Shown here one piece after another: positions 1 through 8,190 of a DNA stretch of 64,000 bases. This stretch comes from Allobosea sp. Root483D1 (GTDB lineage: Bacteria > Pseudomonadota > Alphaproteobacteria > Rhizobiales > Beijerinckiaceae). The stretch lies in NCBI RefSeq assembly GCF_001429505.1, contig NZ_LMJW01000001.1, positions 215,481-279,480 of the forward strand, in the 5' to 3' direction. The translations under genes were made by a program, and so were the position numbers. The notes below the pieces were generated by a model. The model made no database searches and had not been told where the DNA came from. It worked only from the letters and a program-made list of their open reading frames with translations. The stretch's first letter is position 1, and each line of letters begins with the position of its first letter.

Positions 1-87
1 GGCGATCGAAATCGGGCTCATCTCGCGAACAATTCAGCCGCCTGCGCGTTTCCTCATCACACCCATTACGAATATGAGGAGCGTCCG

Positions 88-294
88 ATGGACTGGAACC
101 GCGTCGAAGGAAACTGGAAGCAGCTCAAGGGCAAGGTCAAGGAGCAGTGGGGCAAGCTGACCGATGACGATCTCGATGTCATCGCCGGCAAGCGCGACCA
201 GCTCGAAGGCAAGATCCAGGAGCGTTACGGCATCGAGAAGGACAAGGTCCGCACCGATGTCGACGACTGGTACGGCCGTCAGACCTGGCACTGA
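88..294 (+). CDS. CsbD family stress-response protein
   Basis: A 68-residue, highly charged, soluble protein beginning MDWNRVEGNWKQLKG and continuing with the KVKEQWGKLTDDDLDVIAGKR pattern that defines the CsbD/YjbJ family. It has no signal peptide or membrane segment. Family members are small, abundant general-stress proteins of unknown biochemical role. An AGGAGCG ribosome binding site lies just before the ATG, and a strong terminator follows about 50 bases after the stop, so it is probably monocistronic. The family call is secure; the molecular function is unknown. Confidence 0.93.
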   Translation: MDWNRVEGNWKQLKGKVKEQWGKLTDDDLDVIAGKRDQLEGKIQERYGIEKDKVRTDVDDWYGRQTWH

Positions 295-343
295 CCGTTC
301 ACGGTCGGTGCACGCTGCTAAACGGGCATGACCGTTGAAGGAA

Positions 344-379
344 GGCCCCGCCGGCTCGCACCGGCGGGGCCTTTCGTTT
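344..379 (+). terminator. Rho-independent terminator after csbD-like gene
   Basis: An 11-bp perfect G+C stem (344-354 pairing with 361-371) with a 6-base loop is followed by TTTCGTTT. It ends the csbD-like transcript. A smaller perfect inverted repeat, GACCGT-TC-ACGGTC (293-306), sits directly at the csbD stop codon. Confidence 0.85.
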
Positions 380-478
380 GCCTGGACCATACCCGTCATC
401 GCAACGTCACCGCCCCGCCCTAGCGTCGCCTTTGTCCATCATGGCCCGCTGGCGGCCTCGATACGGGTGAGAGACGAT

Positions 479-1522
479 ATGAAGCTCCTGGCCAGACTGG
501 CTGTCGCCACCGCCCTCCTCGCCTCCTCCGCCATGCCCGGCACTGCGGAGCCGATCACCGGGGCCGGTTCGAGCTTCGCCTTCCCCGTCATCGGCAAATG
601 GGCGCAGAATTATCGCATCGCCAAGTCGGATGGCGCCGAGATGACCCCGCTCGACATCGGCGTCGATTACGAGCCGATCGGCTCGCTCGGCGGCGAGGTC
701 CGCGTCACCCAGCGCGCCGCCGATTTCGGGGCGACCGACCGGCCGCTCTCCTCGGAGGAACTGCAGCGCTCGGCCCTGATCCAGTTCCCGATCGTGATGG
801 GCGGCATCGTCCCGGTGGTGAACCTCGAGGGCGTCGGCCCCGGCCAGATCCGCTTCACCGGCGCCCTCCTCGGCGACATCTATCTCGGCAAGATCAAGCT
901 CTGGTCCGATCCGGCGATCAAGGCGGCCAATCCCGAGCTCAAGCTGCCCGACGCGCCGATCAGCGTGATCTACCGCGCCGACGGCTCCGGCACGAGCTTC
1001 AACTGGACCGACTATCTCGCCAAGGCGAGCCCGGAATGGCGCGACAAGGTCGGCGTCAACACGCAGGTTCCGTGGCCGGTCGGCGCCGGCGCCGAGCGCA
1101 GCCAGGGCATGACCGAGGCGGTGAAGCGGACGAAGAACGCGATCGGCTATGTCGAGTTCGGCCAGGTCGTGCGCGCCGGCCTCGCCTACGCCCAGGTGCA
1201 GAACAGGGCCGGTAACTTCGTGAAGCCGGATCCGGCGAGCTTCACTGCCGCGGCCGCCAGCGCCGAATGGGCGAAGGCCAAGGATTTCGGGCTGATGCTG
1301 ACCGATGCGCCGGGCGCCGAGGCCTATCCGATCGTCGCCACGACCTTCGCCCTGATGCCGAAGCCGCGGACGCGCCAGACGCAGGAGGTACTCGACTTCT
1401 TCCGCCTCTCCTTCGAGAGCGGCGCAGCGGACGCCACCACGCTCGGCTATGTGCCGCTGCCGGAGACGCTGGTGAAGCAGGTCGAGGACTACTGGGCCGC
1501 CAGCATGAAGGCGGGCAGCTGA
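479..1522 (+). CDS. pstS: PstS-like phosphate ABC transporter substrate-binding protein (orphan)
   Basis: A predicted periplasmic binding protein of 347 residues. The chosen ATG (479) gives a classical signal peptide (MKLLARLAVATALLASSAMPGTAEP), whereas the longer in-frame extension upstream is not signal-like. The mature protein starts ITGAGSSFAFP and contains the PstS-type features GSLGGEVRVTQRAADFGATD, an SVIYRADGSGTSFNWTDYL phosphate-binding loop and an AIGYVEFGQV segment. Length and motif order match PstS of the high-affinity phosphate importer. No pstC, pstA, pstB or phoU follows; the next gene is a histidine kinase. It may therefore work with a permease encoded elsewhere or have a sensory or scavenging role. 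Confidence 0.9.
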   Translation: MKLLARLAVATALLASSAMPGTAEPITGAGSSFAFPVIGKWAQNYRIAKSDGAEMTPLDIGVDYEPIGSLGGEVRVTQRAADFGATDRPLSSEELQRSALIQFPIVMGGIVPVVNLEGVGPGQIRFTGALLGDIYLGKIKLWSDPAIKAANPELKLPDAPISVIYRADGSGTSFNWTDYLAKASPEWRDKVGVNTQVPWPVGAGAERSQGMTEAVKRTKNAIGYVEFGQVVRAGLAYAQVQNRAGNFVKPDPASFTAAAASAEWAKAKDFGLMLTDAPGAEAYPIVATTFALMPKPRTRQTQEVLDFFRLSFESGAADATTLGYVPLPETLVKQVEDYWAASMKAGS

Positions 1523-1622
1523 CTTGCCGGCAGCGACGCGACGAACATCCTGTCAAATGACTTTGCATCCGTGACGGAGCTGCCTTAGTCCTGCGGTCAC
1601 GGCGGGTAGCGAGGCGGCTGGC

Positions 1623-2645
1623 ATGGATCGGGATGCGTCCTCGGACGCTCAATATCGGCTTGCGGCACGCGAGGCCGAGCTCGCCCGTGTCCAGAAGATC
1701 GGCCAGATCGGCGGCCTGACCGTCGATCTGCGCGGCGGCCAGTTCCGCAACACCCGCTCACCCGAATATCTCGTCGTCCACGGCCTGCCGCCCGAGGCGG
1801 TCCACGAGGCGCATGAAGACTGGGTCCGGCGCATTCACCCGGACGACCGCGACCGCGTTCTCGGCCATTTTCTAGCGACCGTCGACAGCCGCTCGACCGA
1901 CTACGAGGTCGAATACCGCATCATCCGGCCAAGCGACGGGCAGACACGCTGGATTCTGGCCAAGGCCGAGATCGAGCGGGACGAGAACGGAACGCCGGTC
2001 CTGCTCCAGGGCGCGCATATCGACGTCACGGCCCGCAAGCAGGCAGAAGAGCAGTATGAGCTCGTCGCCCGCGAATTGTCGCATCGCATCGCCAACATCT
2101 TCGCGGTCGTGAGCAGCCTTGTTCGGATGGCGGCGCGGGCCGAGCCGGAAAGCCGCGCCTTCGCCGCGAAACTCGAGGAGAGATTGGCGGCGCTGCATCG
2201 CGCGCATGCATTTGTCGGCCGAGGCCGGGCCGAAAGCGAGGGAGGCCTGGTCGACCTGCTGTCGCGTCTTCTCGCCCCTTACGGCGAAGGCTCGGCGGGA
2301 CGCGTCCGGATTGAGGGGCAGGACGGGCCGATCGGCCCGCAGGCAGCGACCTGCATCGCGCTGATCGTCCATGAGCTGGCGACGAACGCGGTGAAGTACG
2401 GCGCGCTCTCGTCGCAGACCGGGACCGTGACGGTCTCGGTCCATCGTGACGAGCGCGCCGGCCGCGTCGAATGGCGCGAAACGGGAGGACCTGCGATCGA
2501 GGCCCAGCCCACACGCGGCGGCTTTGGCTCCACCATGATCGAACGCACCATCAGAGCTCATCGGGGGCTCGAGTTGCGATACGAATGGGAACCAGCCGGC
2601 CTGTTCGTCACGATCGACGCAAGCACTGACGCGCTGAGCCGCTAG
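1623..2645 (+). CDS. PAS domain-containing HWE-family sensor histidine kinase
   Basis: A soluble 340-residue kinase. Residues about 20-140 form a PAS_3/PAC sensor fold (HPDDRDRV, then YEVEYRIIRPSDGQTRWILA and GAHIDVTARKQAEE). It is followed by the HWE dimerisation/phosphoacceptor helix RELSHRIANIFAVVSSLVR. The ATP-binding region has HELATNAVKYGALS and the diagnostic W-x-E element VEWRETGGP. There are no transmembrane segments, so it probably senses a cytoplasmic cue. HWE kinases often feed the alphaproteobacterial general stress response (PhyR) or light responses, but no response regulator is encoded nearby. It lies 100 bases after pstS in the same direction; co-transcription is possible but unproven. 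Confidence 0.92.
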   Translation: MDRDASSDAQYRLAAREAELARVQKIGQIGGLTVDLRGGQFRNTRSPEYLVVHGLPPEAVHEAHEDWVRRIHPDDRDRVLGHFLATVDSRSTDYEVEYRIIRPSDGQTRWILAKAEIERDENGTPVLLQGAHIDVTARKQAEEQYELVARELSHRIANIFAVVSSLVRMAARAEPESRAFAAKLEERLAALHRAHAFVGRGRAESEGGLVDLLSRLLAPYGEGSAGRVRIEGQDGPIGPQAATCIALIVHELATNAVKYGALSSQTGTVTVSVHRDERAGRVEWRETGGPAIEAQPTRGGFGSTMIERTIRAHRGLELRYEWEPAGLFVTIDASTDALSR

Positions 2646-2733
2646 CCGCTCAGCCCCCGTTCATCGGTGCGTTCCTAGTCTGCTTGTGATCATCTGTCCC
2701 AGGCCCGGGCCTGGGAAGACCAGGAGGACAGCC

Positions 2734-3036
2734 ATGATGTTGAAGACGCTCGCCATCGCGGCCGTCATCGGCGCTGCCATTTCGTCGACGACCAGCGCGA
2801 ACGCCCAGTACTACGACCCCTATTACCGGCCGGCTCCGCGCTATGATTACGACAGGCCGCCCCCGCCCTATGGCTATGACCGCCCGCGCTATGGCTATGA
2901 GCGGCCTTACCGCCGGCGCATCAACGATGTCTGCGTAACCTCGCGCGGCTCGTGCGAGGCAAGGCCCGCGCCATCCAACACGCCCTGCAGCTGCTATATC
3001 GAAGGCTTCGGCATGAAGCGGGGCGCAATCGAGTGA
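2734..3036 (+). CDS. Small exported Tyr/Pro/Arg-rich protein with C-terminal cysteines
   Basis: A 100-residue protein starting at the first of two adjacent ATGs after an AGGAGGACAGCC ribosome binding site. It has a signal peptide (cleavage predicted after TTSANA), then a low-complexity stretch rich in Tyr, Pro, Arg and Asp with repeated YGYDRP/YGYERP units. A short C-terminal region carries four cysteines (VCVTSRGSCEA ... PCSCYIEGFG) that could form disulphides in the periplasm. I recognise the general type, common in Hyphomicrobiales, but no named family or function. Confidence 0.75.
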   Translation: MMLKTLAIAAVIGAAISSTTSANAQYYDPYYRPAPRYDYDRPPPPYGYDRPRYGYERPYRRRINDVCVTSRGSCEARPAPSNTPCSCYIEGFGMKRGAIE

Positions 3037-3174
3037 AGCGAGCCGGAAGCGCCCTACCCTCGGGCGGGGCCTGCCCTTGGCCGGCCGCACACCGGCGGCC
3101 CGAAGGACTTTGAATACAGGACAACCCGGCCGACAGATCAGTCGCCGACGGAGCGCGTCCAGCTGAACGGAACT

Positions 3175-3204
3175 GGTTAATTTTACCTTGTTTTGCAGTT
3201 AACC
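3175..3204 (+). promoter_or_regulatory. AT-rich inverted repeat GGTTAA-N18-TTAACC upstream of the repeat-protein gene
   Basis: GGTTAA (3175-3180) and TTAACC (3199-3204) form an inverted pair in an AT-rich island within otherwise GC-rich DNA, about 80 bases before the exported repeat-protein start. TTAACC resembles the half-site of the alphaproteobacterial cell-cycle regulator CtrA, but the full TTAA-N7-TTAAC spacing is not met. This is a candidate promoter or operator only. Confidence 0.3.
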
Positions 3205-3284
3205 TTGTCTTCATAGATCGTCTCAGGCTTTCTTACCTCAACGACGCAGCGGCAGCGTTGCGCAACGCAGGGTTGGGGTCAGCT

Positions 3285-3905
3285 ATGACGTTCAGACTTC
3301 TTTCGCTTTCGGCTCTCGCCGCCACGGCCTTGATGGGCCTCGCCGCTCCGGCAGTCGCCGGCGGCTGCACCGCTTCCTCCTGCTACCGGGCCCCGGTCAG
3401 CAATTGCGGCGGTGGCTCCTGCTACAAGCTGGTCACGGCGCCGCCGGTCTACGACACCGTCAACGAGAGCTATGTCGTGCGCCCGGAGCGCACCTTCTCC
3501 AAGGTCATCCCGGCGGAGTACGAGGCCGTCATCGAGAAGGTGGTGGTCCAGCCGGAACGCCGCATCGCCCGCCAGATCCCGGCCCAGTACCGGACCGTCT
3601 CCGAGAAGGTGCTGATCTCGCCGGCCACCCGGCGCTGGGAAGTCAGCCGTGACGCTTACGGCCAGACCACCGGCTGCTGGGTCGATGTCCCCGCGCGATA
3701 CGGCTATCAGCAGCGCACCGTCGAGGTTTCGCCCGCTTCGGTCGATTACGACGTCGTTCCGGCCGTCTATGGCGAGCGCAGCCGCCGCGTCATGGTCAGC
3801 GCCTCGCGGGTCGTCCACGAGACCGTGCCGGCCGAGTATGCGACGCGCCAGCGTCAGGTCATGGTCAGCCCCGGCTCGCAATACTGGGCCAAGGGCGGCT
3901 ACTGA
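3285..3905 (+). CDS. Exported protein with tandem V-x-PAxY-x2-V-x-E/R-x-V repeats
   Basis: A 206-residue secreted protein. A signal peptide (about 1-25, ending AAPAVA) is followed by a Cys/Gly-rich linker (GGCTASSCYRAP, NCGGGSCYK). Most of the remainder is an imperfect tandem repeat of about 25 residues built on IPAEYEAVIEKVVVQPER, IPAQYRTVSEKVLISPATR, VPARYGYQQRTVEVSPAS, VPAVYGERSRRVMVSAS and VPAEYATRQRQVMVSPGS. The alternating hydrophobic/charged pattern suggests repeated beta hairpins and a structural cell-envelope role. The start at 3285 is chosen because it begins the signal peptide directly. A terminator follows. No function is known to me. Confidence 0.8.
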   Translation: MTFRLLSLSALAATALMGLAAPAVAGGCTASSCYRAPVSNCGGGSCYKLVTAPPVYDTVNESYVVRPERTFSKVIPAEYEAVIEKVVVQPERRIARQIPAQYRTVSEKVLISPATRRWEVSRDAYGQTTGCWVDVPARYGYQQRTVEVSPASVDYDVVPAVYGERSRRVMVSASRVVHETVPAEYATRQRQVMVSPGSQYWAKGGY

Positions 3906-3956
3906 GTTTTTCGAGTTTTCTTCGTAGTACCTGTCACCACGTAACAAGCACCTCAC

Positions 3957-3984
3957 GCCCCGGCTTCGGCCGGGGCTTTTTTTT
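3957..3984 (+). terminator. Rho-independent terminator after the repeat-protein gene
   Basis: The hairpin GCCCCGGC-TTCG-GCCGGGGC (3957-3976) is followed immediately by a run of eight T. It is a textbook intrinsic terminator for the plus-strand gene. Confidence 0.93.
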
Positions 3985-4004
3985 ATTGAGCGGTGGAATT
4001 GCAA

Positions 4005-4110
4005 GTCATGCTCGGGCTTGACCCGAGCATCTCAGGCCGGATGAGGCTCGGGCCTGCGCCTTCTCGTCCTGAGATTCTAAGCCTGCGCTCCGCTCCGCCC
4101 GAGAATGACG
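4005..4110. repeat. Dispersed intergenic repeat, family A (copy 1)
   Basis: An element of about 106 bases in the gap between two convergent genes. It contains the perfect hairpin ATGCTCGGG-CTTGA-CCCGAGCAT (4008-4030), a CTCAGG/CCTGAG inner pair, and ends in CCCGAGAATGACG. Its reverse complement aligns almost base for base with the element at 48121-48228. This marks a dispersed, non-coding, palindromic repeat family with no internal gene. Confidence 0.8.
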
Positions 4111-4119
4111 GCGGAGGGT

Positions 4120-4389
4120 TCAGGCGAGCCCGCCGGTCAGCAGGATCAGCACGCCGATGCCGAGCGCGAAGGCGAGGATGCGGGCCGGCATCGTGAACAG
4201 GGCGCCGGGCGGCTGCTTCATCGCAATGCCGGCGACGACCTCGACCAGCGCCAACGCCAGCAGCACGTAGACGAAGGGCGGGAAGGTGCCGCCCTTGGCG
4301 ATCCAGCCGGTGTTGACCGCAAGCGAGGCGAGCGCGCCGAGCCCGATACCGGCCGCGATGAAGAATTGCTCGGGCCGGCTGAAGCGCAC
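4120..4389 (-). CDS. Small hypothetical membrane protein
   Basis: An 89-residue hydrophobic protein with three probable transmembrane helices (about residues 8-26, 38-57 and 69-88): FFIAAGIGLGALASLAV, FVYVLLALALVEVVAGIAM and ILAFALGIGVLILLTGG. It begins four bases after the infA stop codon and is probably translationally coupled to it. No recognised family. The tight coupling suggests it is real, but nothing indicates its role. Confidence 0.65.
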   Translation of the reverse strand: MRFSRPEQFFIAAGIGLGALASLAVNTGWIAKGGTFPPFVYVLLALALVEVVAGIAMKQPPGALFTMPARILAFALGIGVLILLTGGLA

Positions 4390-4393
4390 GGCG

Positions 4394-4663
4394 TCAGCGC
4401 CGGCGGAAGTTCTGCGGCCGCGGCGGCATCGGTCCGGGGCTGGCGGTCTTCTGGCGGAAGTTGATCCGGCCGCGATCGAGATCGTAGGGCGACATCTCGA
4501 CGACGACGCGGTCGCCGGCGATGGTGCGGATGCGGTTCTTCTTCATCTTCCCGGCCGCATAGGCCAGGATGACGTGATCGTTGTCGAGCTTGACCCGATA
4601 GTTGCCGTCGGGGAGCACCTCGACCACGGTGCCGTCGAATTCGAGCAGTTCTTCTTTCGCCAT
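4394..4663 (-). CDS. infA: Translation initiation factor IF-1
   Basis: An OB-fold protein that binds the 30S A site and assists IF-2 and IF-3. The canonical sequence [38 protein letters not shown] core and [17 protein letters not shown] is complete. At 89 residues it is longer than the usual 72 because of a Pro/Arg-rich tail ([16 protein letters not shown]). It lies downstream of the rhlE-type helicase and cspA on the same strand, a grouping that fits cold adaptation since IF-1 is cold-induced in other bacteria. Confidence 0.96.
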   Translation of the reverse strand: MAKEELLEFDGTVVEVLPDGNYRVKLDNDHVILAYAAGKMKKNRIRTIAGDRVVVEMSPYDLDRGRINFRQKTASPGPMPPRPQNFRRR

Positions 4664-4736
4664 TCGCTGATCCTTCGTCTTGTCCTCGGCGTGGGGCTAG
4701 GCCGGATAGGCCTGGCCCCAGCGATTGCGGTGCCTG

Positions 4737-6224
4737 TCAGTTCGGGCGCCGTCCGCCGCCGGTGCGTCGTTGACCCGTTCTTTGCTGCAAGAACGCGACG
4801 CCGCCAAGTCCTTCCTTGCCGGAAGCCGCTTCTTTTCGCGCTCCGGCCGCCTCATGGCGCGGGGCGGGACGCTCTTGGCGCGGCTGCTCCGGACGGGCCT
4901 GCTGCGGCCGCGACTGGTTCTGTCGTGGCTGCTCGCGGCGCTGCTCCTGACGCTCGCCCTGCTCGGGCCGCTGGGCGTTGCGGCCCTGTCCGCCCCTGCC
5001 GTCGCGGCGCTGGCCATTCTGCGGCTGCGGTCGGCCCTGTCCCTGACTGCGACCGCCGCGGTTCTGCGGCGGCTTCTTCGGGGTACGACCATCCCAATGC
5101 GGCACGTCGCCGATCGGGGTGAGCGCGATCTTGGTCAGCTTCTCGATCGCGGCAAGATCGCCGCGCTCTTCCGGCGTGCAGAAGGCGATGGCGACGCCGG
5201 ACGCGCCGGCGCGCGCCGTGCGGCCGATGCGGTGGACATAGGTCTCGGGCACGTTCGGCAGATCGAAATTGACGACATGGCTGATGCCGTCGACATCGAT
5301 GCCGCGCGCGGCGATGTCGGTCGCGACCAGGATGCGCAACTCGCCATCACGGAAGGCGCCGAGCGCACGCTCGCGCTGACCCTGGCTCTTGTTGCCGTGG
5401 ATCGCGGCGGACTTGATGCCGGCCAGCTCGAGCTGACGCACGACCTTGTCGGCGCCGTGCTTGGTGCGGGTGAAGACGATGGCGCGCTCCATCTCGGGAA
5501 CGCTCAAGGTCTTCGCCAGCAAGGCCGGCTTCTGGCCGGCTTCCGTGAAGATGACGCGCTGGTCGACCTTCTCGGCGGTGGTCGCGACGGGCGCGACCGC
5601 AACCTCGACCGGATCAGTCAGATAGGCGGAGGCGATCTCGCGGATCGCCTTCGGCATCGTCGCCGAGAACAGCAGGGTCTGGCGCTGCTTCGGGATCAGC
5701 GTCGCGATCTTGCGCAGCGCGTGGATGAAGCCGAGGTCGAGCATCTGGTCGGCCTCGTCCAGCACCAGGAACTCGATCTCGCGAAGCGAGACGGCGCGCT
5801 GGTCGACGAGGTCGAGCAGGCGGCCGGGCGTGGCGACGAGGATGTCGATATGCTGGCCGAGCGCGCGGATCTGCTTGCCGACCGGCACGCCGCCGAAGAT
5901 CACCGTCGACTTCAGCGAGGTGAACTGGGCGTAGGTGCGGATGCTCGCCTCGATCTGGGCTGCGAGCTCACGGGTCGGCGACAGGATCAGGGCGCGCACG
6001 GACCGCGGCTGCATGCGCCGCGGCTGGTTCATCAGCCGGTGCAACATGGGCAGCGAGAAGGCTGCCGTCTTGCCGGTGCCGGTCTGGGCGGCGCCGAGCA
6101 GGTCACGACCGTCGCGAATGGAAGGGATCGCCTGCGCCTGGATCGGCGTCGGCGTCTCATAACCTTCGGCGGCGAGCGCTTTCAGAAGCGGCTCGGCCAG
6201 GCCGAGGTCGGTAAATTTGGTCAA
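4737..6224 (-). CDS. rhlE: DEAD-box ATP-dependent RNA helicase (RhlE type)
   Basis: A two-domain RNA helicase of about 495 residues. Visible motifs, in order: Q motif (FTDLGLAEPLLKAL ... TPIQAQAIP), motif I AQTGTGKTAAF, Ia PTRELAAQI, II VLDEADQML, III LFSATMP, then IVFTRTKHGADKV, VATDIAARGIDV and HRIGRTARAG. The last 120 residues are a disordered Gln/Arg/Gly-rich tail typical of RNA-binding extensions. I place the start at a TTG (6224) giving MTKFTDLGL, the conserved N-terminus; an upstream ATG at 6290 would add 22 unconserved residues. It is flanked by cspA and infA, suggesting cold-shock RNA remodelling and ribosome assembly. Confidence 0.93.
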   Translation of the reverse strand: MTKFTDLGLAEPLLKALAAEGYETPTPIQAQAIPSIRDGRDLLGAAQTGTGKTAAFSLPMLHRLMNQPRRMQPRSVRALILSPTRELAAQIEASIRTYAQFTSLKSTVIFGGVPVGKQIRALGQHIDILVATPGRLLDLVDQRAVSLREIEFLVLDEADQMLDLGFIHALRKIATLIPKQRQTLLFSATMPKAIREIASAYLTDPVEVAVAPVATTAEKVDQRVIFTEAGQKPALLAKTLSVPEMERAIVFTRTKHGADKVVRQLELAGIKSAAIHGNKSQGQRERALGAFRDGELRILVATDIAARGIDVDGISHVVNFDLPNVPETYVHRIGRTARAGASGVAIAFCTPEERGDLAAIEKLTKIALTPIGDVPHWDGRTPKKPPQNRGGRSQGQGRPQPQNGQRRDGRGGQGRNAQRPEQGERQEQRREQPRQNQSRPQQARPEQPRQERPAPRHEAAGARKEAASGKEGLGGVAFLQQRTGQRRTGGGRRPN

Positions 6225-6426
6225 ATCAGGTCTTTCTGAGCCGAACAGCGTGGGGCGCACGTGGTGAACGGAAGCGCCTCGGCATGCCATCTCGGTCTAC
6301 GCATGGTCTCTTTCCGCCCGGCGAACCGCTAGCCACTGCGCCGGGGGATATTGGTGCAACGGGCCTGGCACGCCTTGTCGTTCAGCCATTACGGCCGAAG
6401 ACAGGCGTGCCAACCCGATCTGGGAA

Positions 6427-6451
6427 CGGACGGACCGTCGCGGTCCGTCCG
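6427..6451 (-). terminator. Hairpin between cspA and the RNA helicase gene
   Basis: A perfect 10-bp stem (6427-6436 with 6442-6451) and 5-base loop lie about 10 bases past the cspA stop. The following U-run is weak, so it could be a partial terminator or attenuator, or an mRNA-stabilising 3' hairpin that yields more cspA than helicase transcript. Confidence 0.55.
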
Positions 6452-6461
6452 GATCGTATCG

Positions 6462-6671
6462 TCAGCCGACGGCGAGATTGCCAGCCGAGGACTTGCCGGT
6501 CTTGCGATCGGCGATCAGCTCGTAAGAGACGACCTGGCCCTCCTGCAGCTCGCGCAGGCCGGCCCGCTCGACTGCGGAGATGTGGACGAAGATGTCCTGA
6601 CCGCCGTTCTCAGGGGTAATGAAGCCATAGCCCTTGGTGGCGTTGAACCACTTGACGGTGCCCTTGTTCAT
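6462..6671 (-). CDS. cspA: Cold-shock protein, CspA family
   Basis: A 69-residue single cold-shock domain. Both RNA-binding motifs are intact: RNP1 as KGYGFITP and RNP2 as DIFVHISAV, after the usual N-terminus [10 protein letters not shown]. It acts as an RNA chaperone melting mRNA secondary structure. The plus-strand upstream neighbour starts at 6963, leaving nearly 300 bases in which a long structured 5' leader typical of csp mRNAs could lie; I could not identify its promoter with confidence. Confidence 0.96.
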   Translation of the reverse strand: MNKGTVKWFNATKGYGFITPENGGQDIFVHISAVERAGLRELQEGQVVSYELIADRKTGKSSAGNLAVG

Positions 6672-6962
6672 ATCGGGACTAATCCTTGCACTTCAGATCC
6701 GCGTATTGGTGGAATCCAGAGCCGGACGCGCGGACGCCTCGCCATGGTCGTGTAGCGACGTGTGGTGGATCTGAAGTGGCCCGCCGACCGGAATACCCGC
6801 GCGGAGGATTGGCCAGAACCGGCCGCATCTCGTCTTACATCGGTGGAGCTAGCACAAATTGCAAGGTCGGTCCAGTTTGGGCGGGATGCGTCTCCGTCGC
6901 AACGGGTTGAACAAGCCTGCGTCCAGCTGGTTGTCGTCTGAAGGATAGTCGGGACGCGCACG

Positions 6963-7457
6963 ATGCCGATCACACTGAAAGGTTCCTGTCGCTGCGGCAA
7001 GGTCCGCTTCACGGCAGACAGTCATACGCCGGTGCCCTACCAGCTCTGCTACTGCTCGATCTGCCGCAAGACCGCAGGCGGCGGAGGATTCGCCATCAAC
7101 ATCATGGCGGATGCAGCCACTCTTGCGATCGAAGGCGAAGACGCGATCGGCGTCTTCCAGGCCGAGATCCGTGACGACACCGGCCGCTGCGAGACCTCGC
7201 GCGGCGAACGGCGCTTCTGCAAGAGCTGCGGAACGGCGCTATGGGTGTTCGATCCGGCCTGGCCGGAACTCATTCATCCCTTTGCCTCCGTCATTGACAG
7301 CGACCTGCCGAAAGCCAGCGAAAAGACCCACTTGCTGCTCCGTTTCAAAGCAGACTGGGTCGAACCCGCTTTCGGGCCCCATGATCAACGCTTCGACGAC
7401 TACCCCGCGGAATCGATCGAGGATTGGCATCGCAAGCGCGGACTGTGGGTCGACTAG
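6963..7457 (+). CDS. GFA / CENP-V family zinc-binding protein
   Basis: A 164-residue protein of the glutathione-dependent formaldehyde-activating (Gfa-like, CENP-V) fold. Zinc ligands are visible as GSCRCGKVRF, LCYCSICRK and FCKSCGTALW. The family binds zinc through these cysteines; some members act on glutathione adducts, most are uncharacterised. It starts at the ATG giving MPITLKGSCRCGK. It diverges from cspA and is followed by a convergent HAD hydrolase gene, so it is probably monocistronic. Substrate unknown. Confidence 0.88.
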   Translation: MPITLKGSCRCGKVRFTADSHTPVPYQLCYCSICRKTAGGGGFAINIMADAATLAIEGEDAIGVFQAEIRDDTGRCETSRGERRFCKSCGTALWVFDPAWPELIHPFASVIDSDLPKASEKTHLLLRFKADWVEPAFGPHDQRFDDYPAESIEDWHRKRGLWVD

Positions 7458-7470
7458 CGCTGGCGCGCGC

Positions 7471-8169
7471 TCAATCGATCTCGCGGACCAGATCGACCAG
7501 CCCGCCGAGATCGACGAGCTTGCGGAAGCGCACCTCGCCGGCCGGCTCCTCGGCATGCTCCAATGCCCAGGTCAGTTCATGCGGCACATGCGCCGCCCAG
7601 GCGCCGGCGACGAGCGCCGGGACGATGTCTGATTTCAGCGAGTTGCCGACCATCAGCGCCCGCCCCGGCCCGTCGCCATGGCGGGCGAAGAGCCTCTCAT
7701 AGGTCGCGGCGCTCTTGTCGCTGACGATCTCGACCGCGTCGAAGAAATCGCCGAGACCGGACTGCGCGAGCTTGCGCTCCTGGTCGAACAGGTCGCCCTT
7801 GGTGATCAGCACCAGCCGGTAACGGCCGGCGAGCGCGGCAAGTGTCTCCTGCGCATGCGGCAGCGTCTCGACCGGATGGCTCAGCATCTCGCGGCCGGCG
7901 GCGAGGATCTCGCCGATCACCGCCGGCGGCACCTGGCCGCGCGTGATCTCGAGCGCGGTCTCGATCATCGAGAGGGTGAAGCCCTTGATGCCGAAACCGT
8001 AGAAGGAAAGGTTGCGCTTCTCGGCCTCGAGCAGCTTGCCGGAGATCTCGGCCGCCTCGCCATGCTCGCCGAGCAGTGCGACGAAACGGTCCTCCGTCAG
8101 CCGGAAGAACTGCTCGTTCTGCCAGAGCGTGTCGTCGGCATCGAAGCCGATGGTGGTGAGCTGGCTCAT
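7471..8169 (-). CDS. HAD superfamily hydrolase
   Basis: A 232-residue haloacid-dehalogenase-fold phosphatase. Motif I is GFDADDTLWQNE (nucleophile Asp10, acid/base Asp12), motif II is LVLITKGD, motif III is the Lys in SDKSAATYERLF, and motif IV is MVGNSLKSDIVPAL. The helical cap between motifs I and II resembles the YjjG/phosphoglycolate-phosphatase group. The start at 8169 (MSQLTTIGF, preceded by GGAGGGCGGG) is preferred over an upstream in-frame start. Substrate cannot be deduced. A perfect 18-bp hairpin repeat lies between it and the upstream ppdK stop. Confidence 0.9.
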   Translation of the reverse strand: MSQLTTIGFDADDTLWQNEQFFRLTEDRFVALLGEHGEAAEISGKLLEAEKRNLSFYGFGIKGFTLSMIETALEITRGQVPPAVIGEILAAGREMLSHPVETLPHAQETLAALAGRYRLVLITKGDLFDQERKLAQSGLGDFFDAVEIVSDKSAATYERLFARHGDGPGRALMVGNSLKSDIVPALVAGAWAAHVPHELTWALEHAEEPAGEVRFRKLVDLGGLVDLVREID

Positions 8170-8190
8170 CCCGCCCTCCATTACCCCTAC

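Noticed and set aside
3175..3204. Full CtrA binding site
   Set aside because: Only TTAACC half-sites are present; the TTAA-N7-TTAAC spacing is missing.
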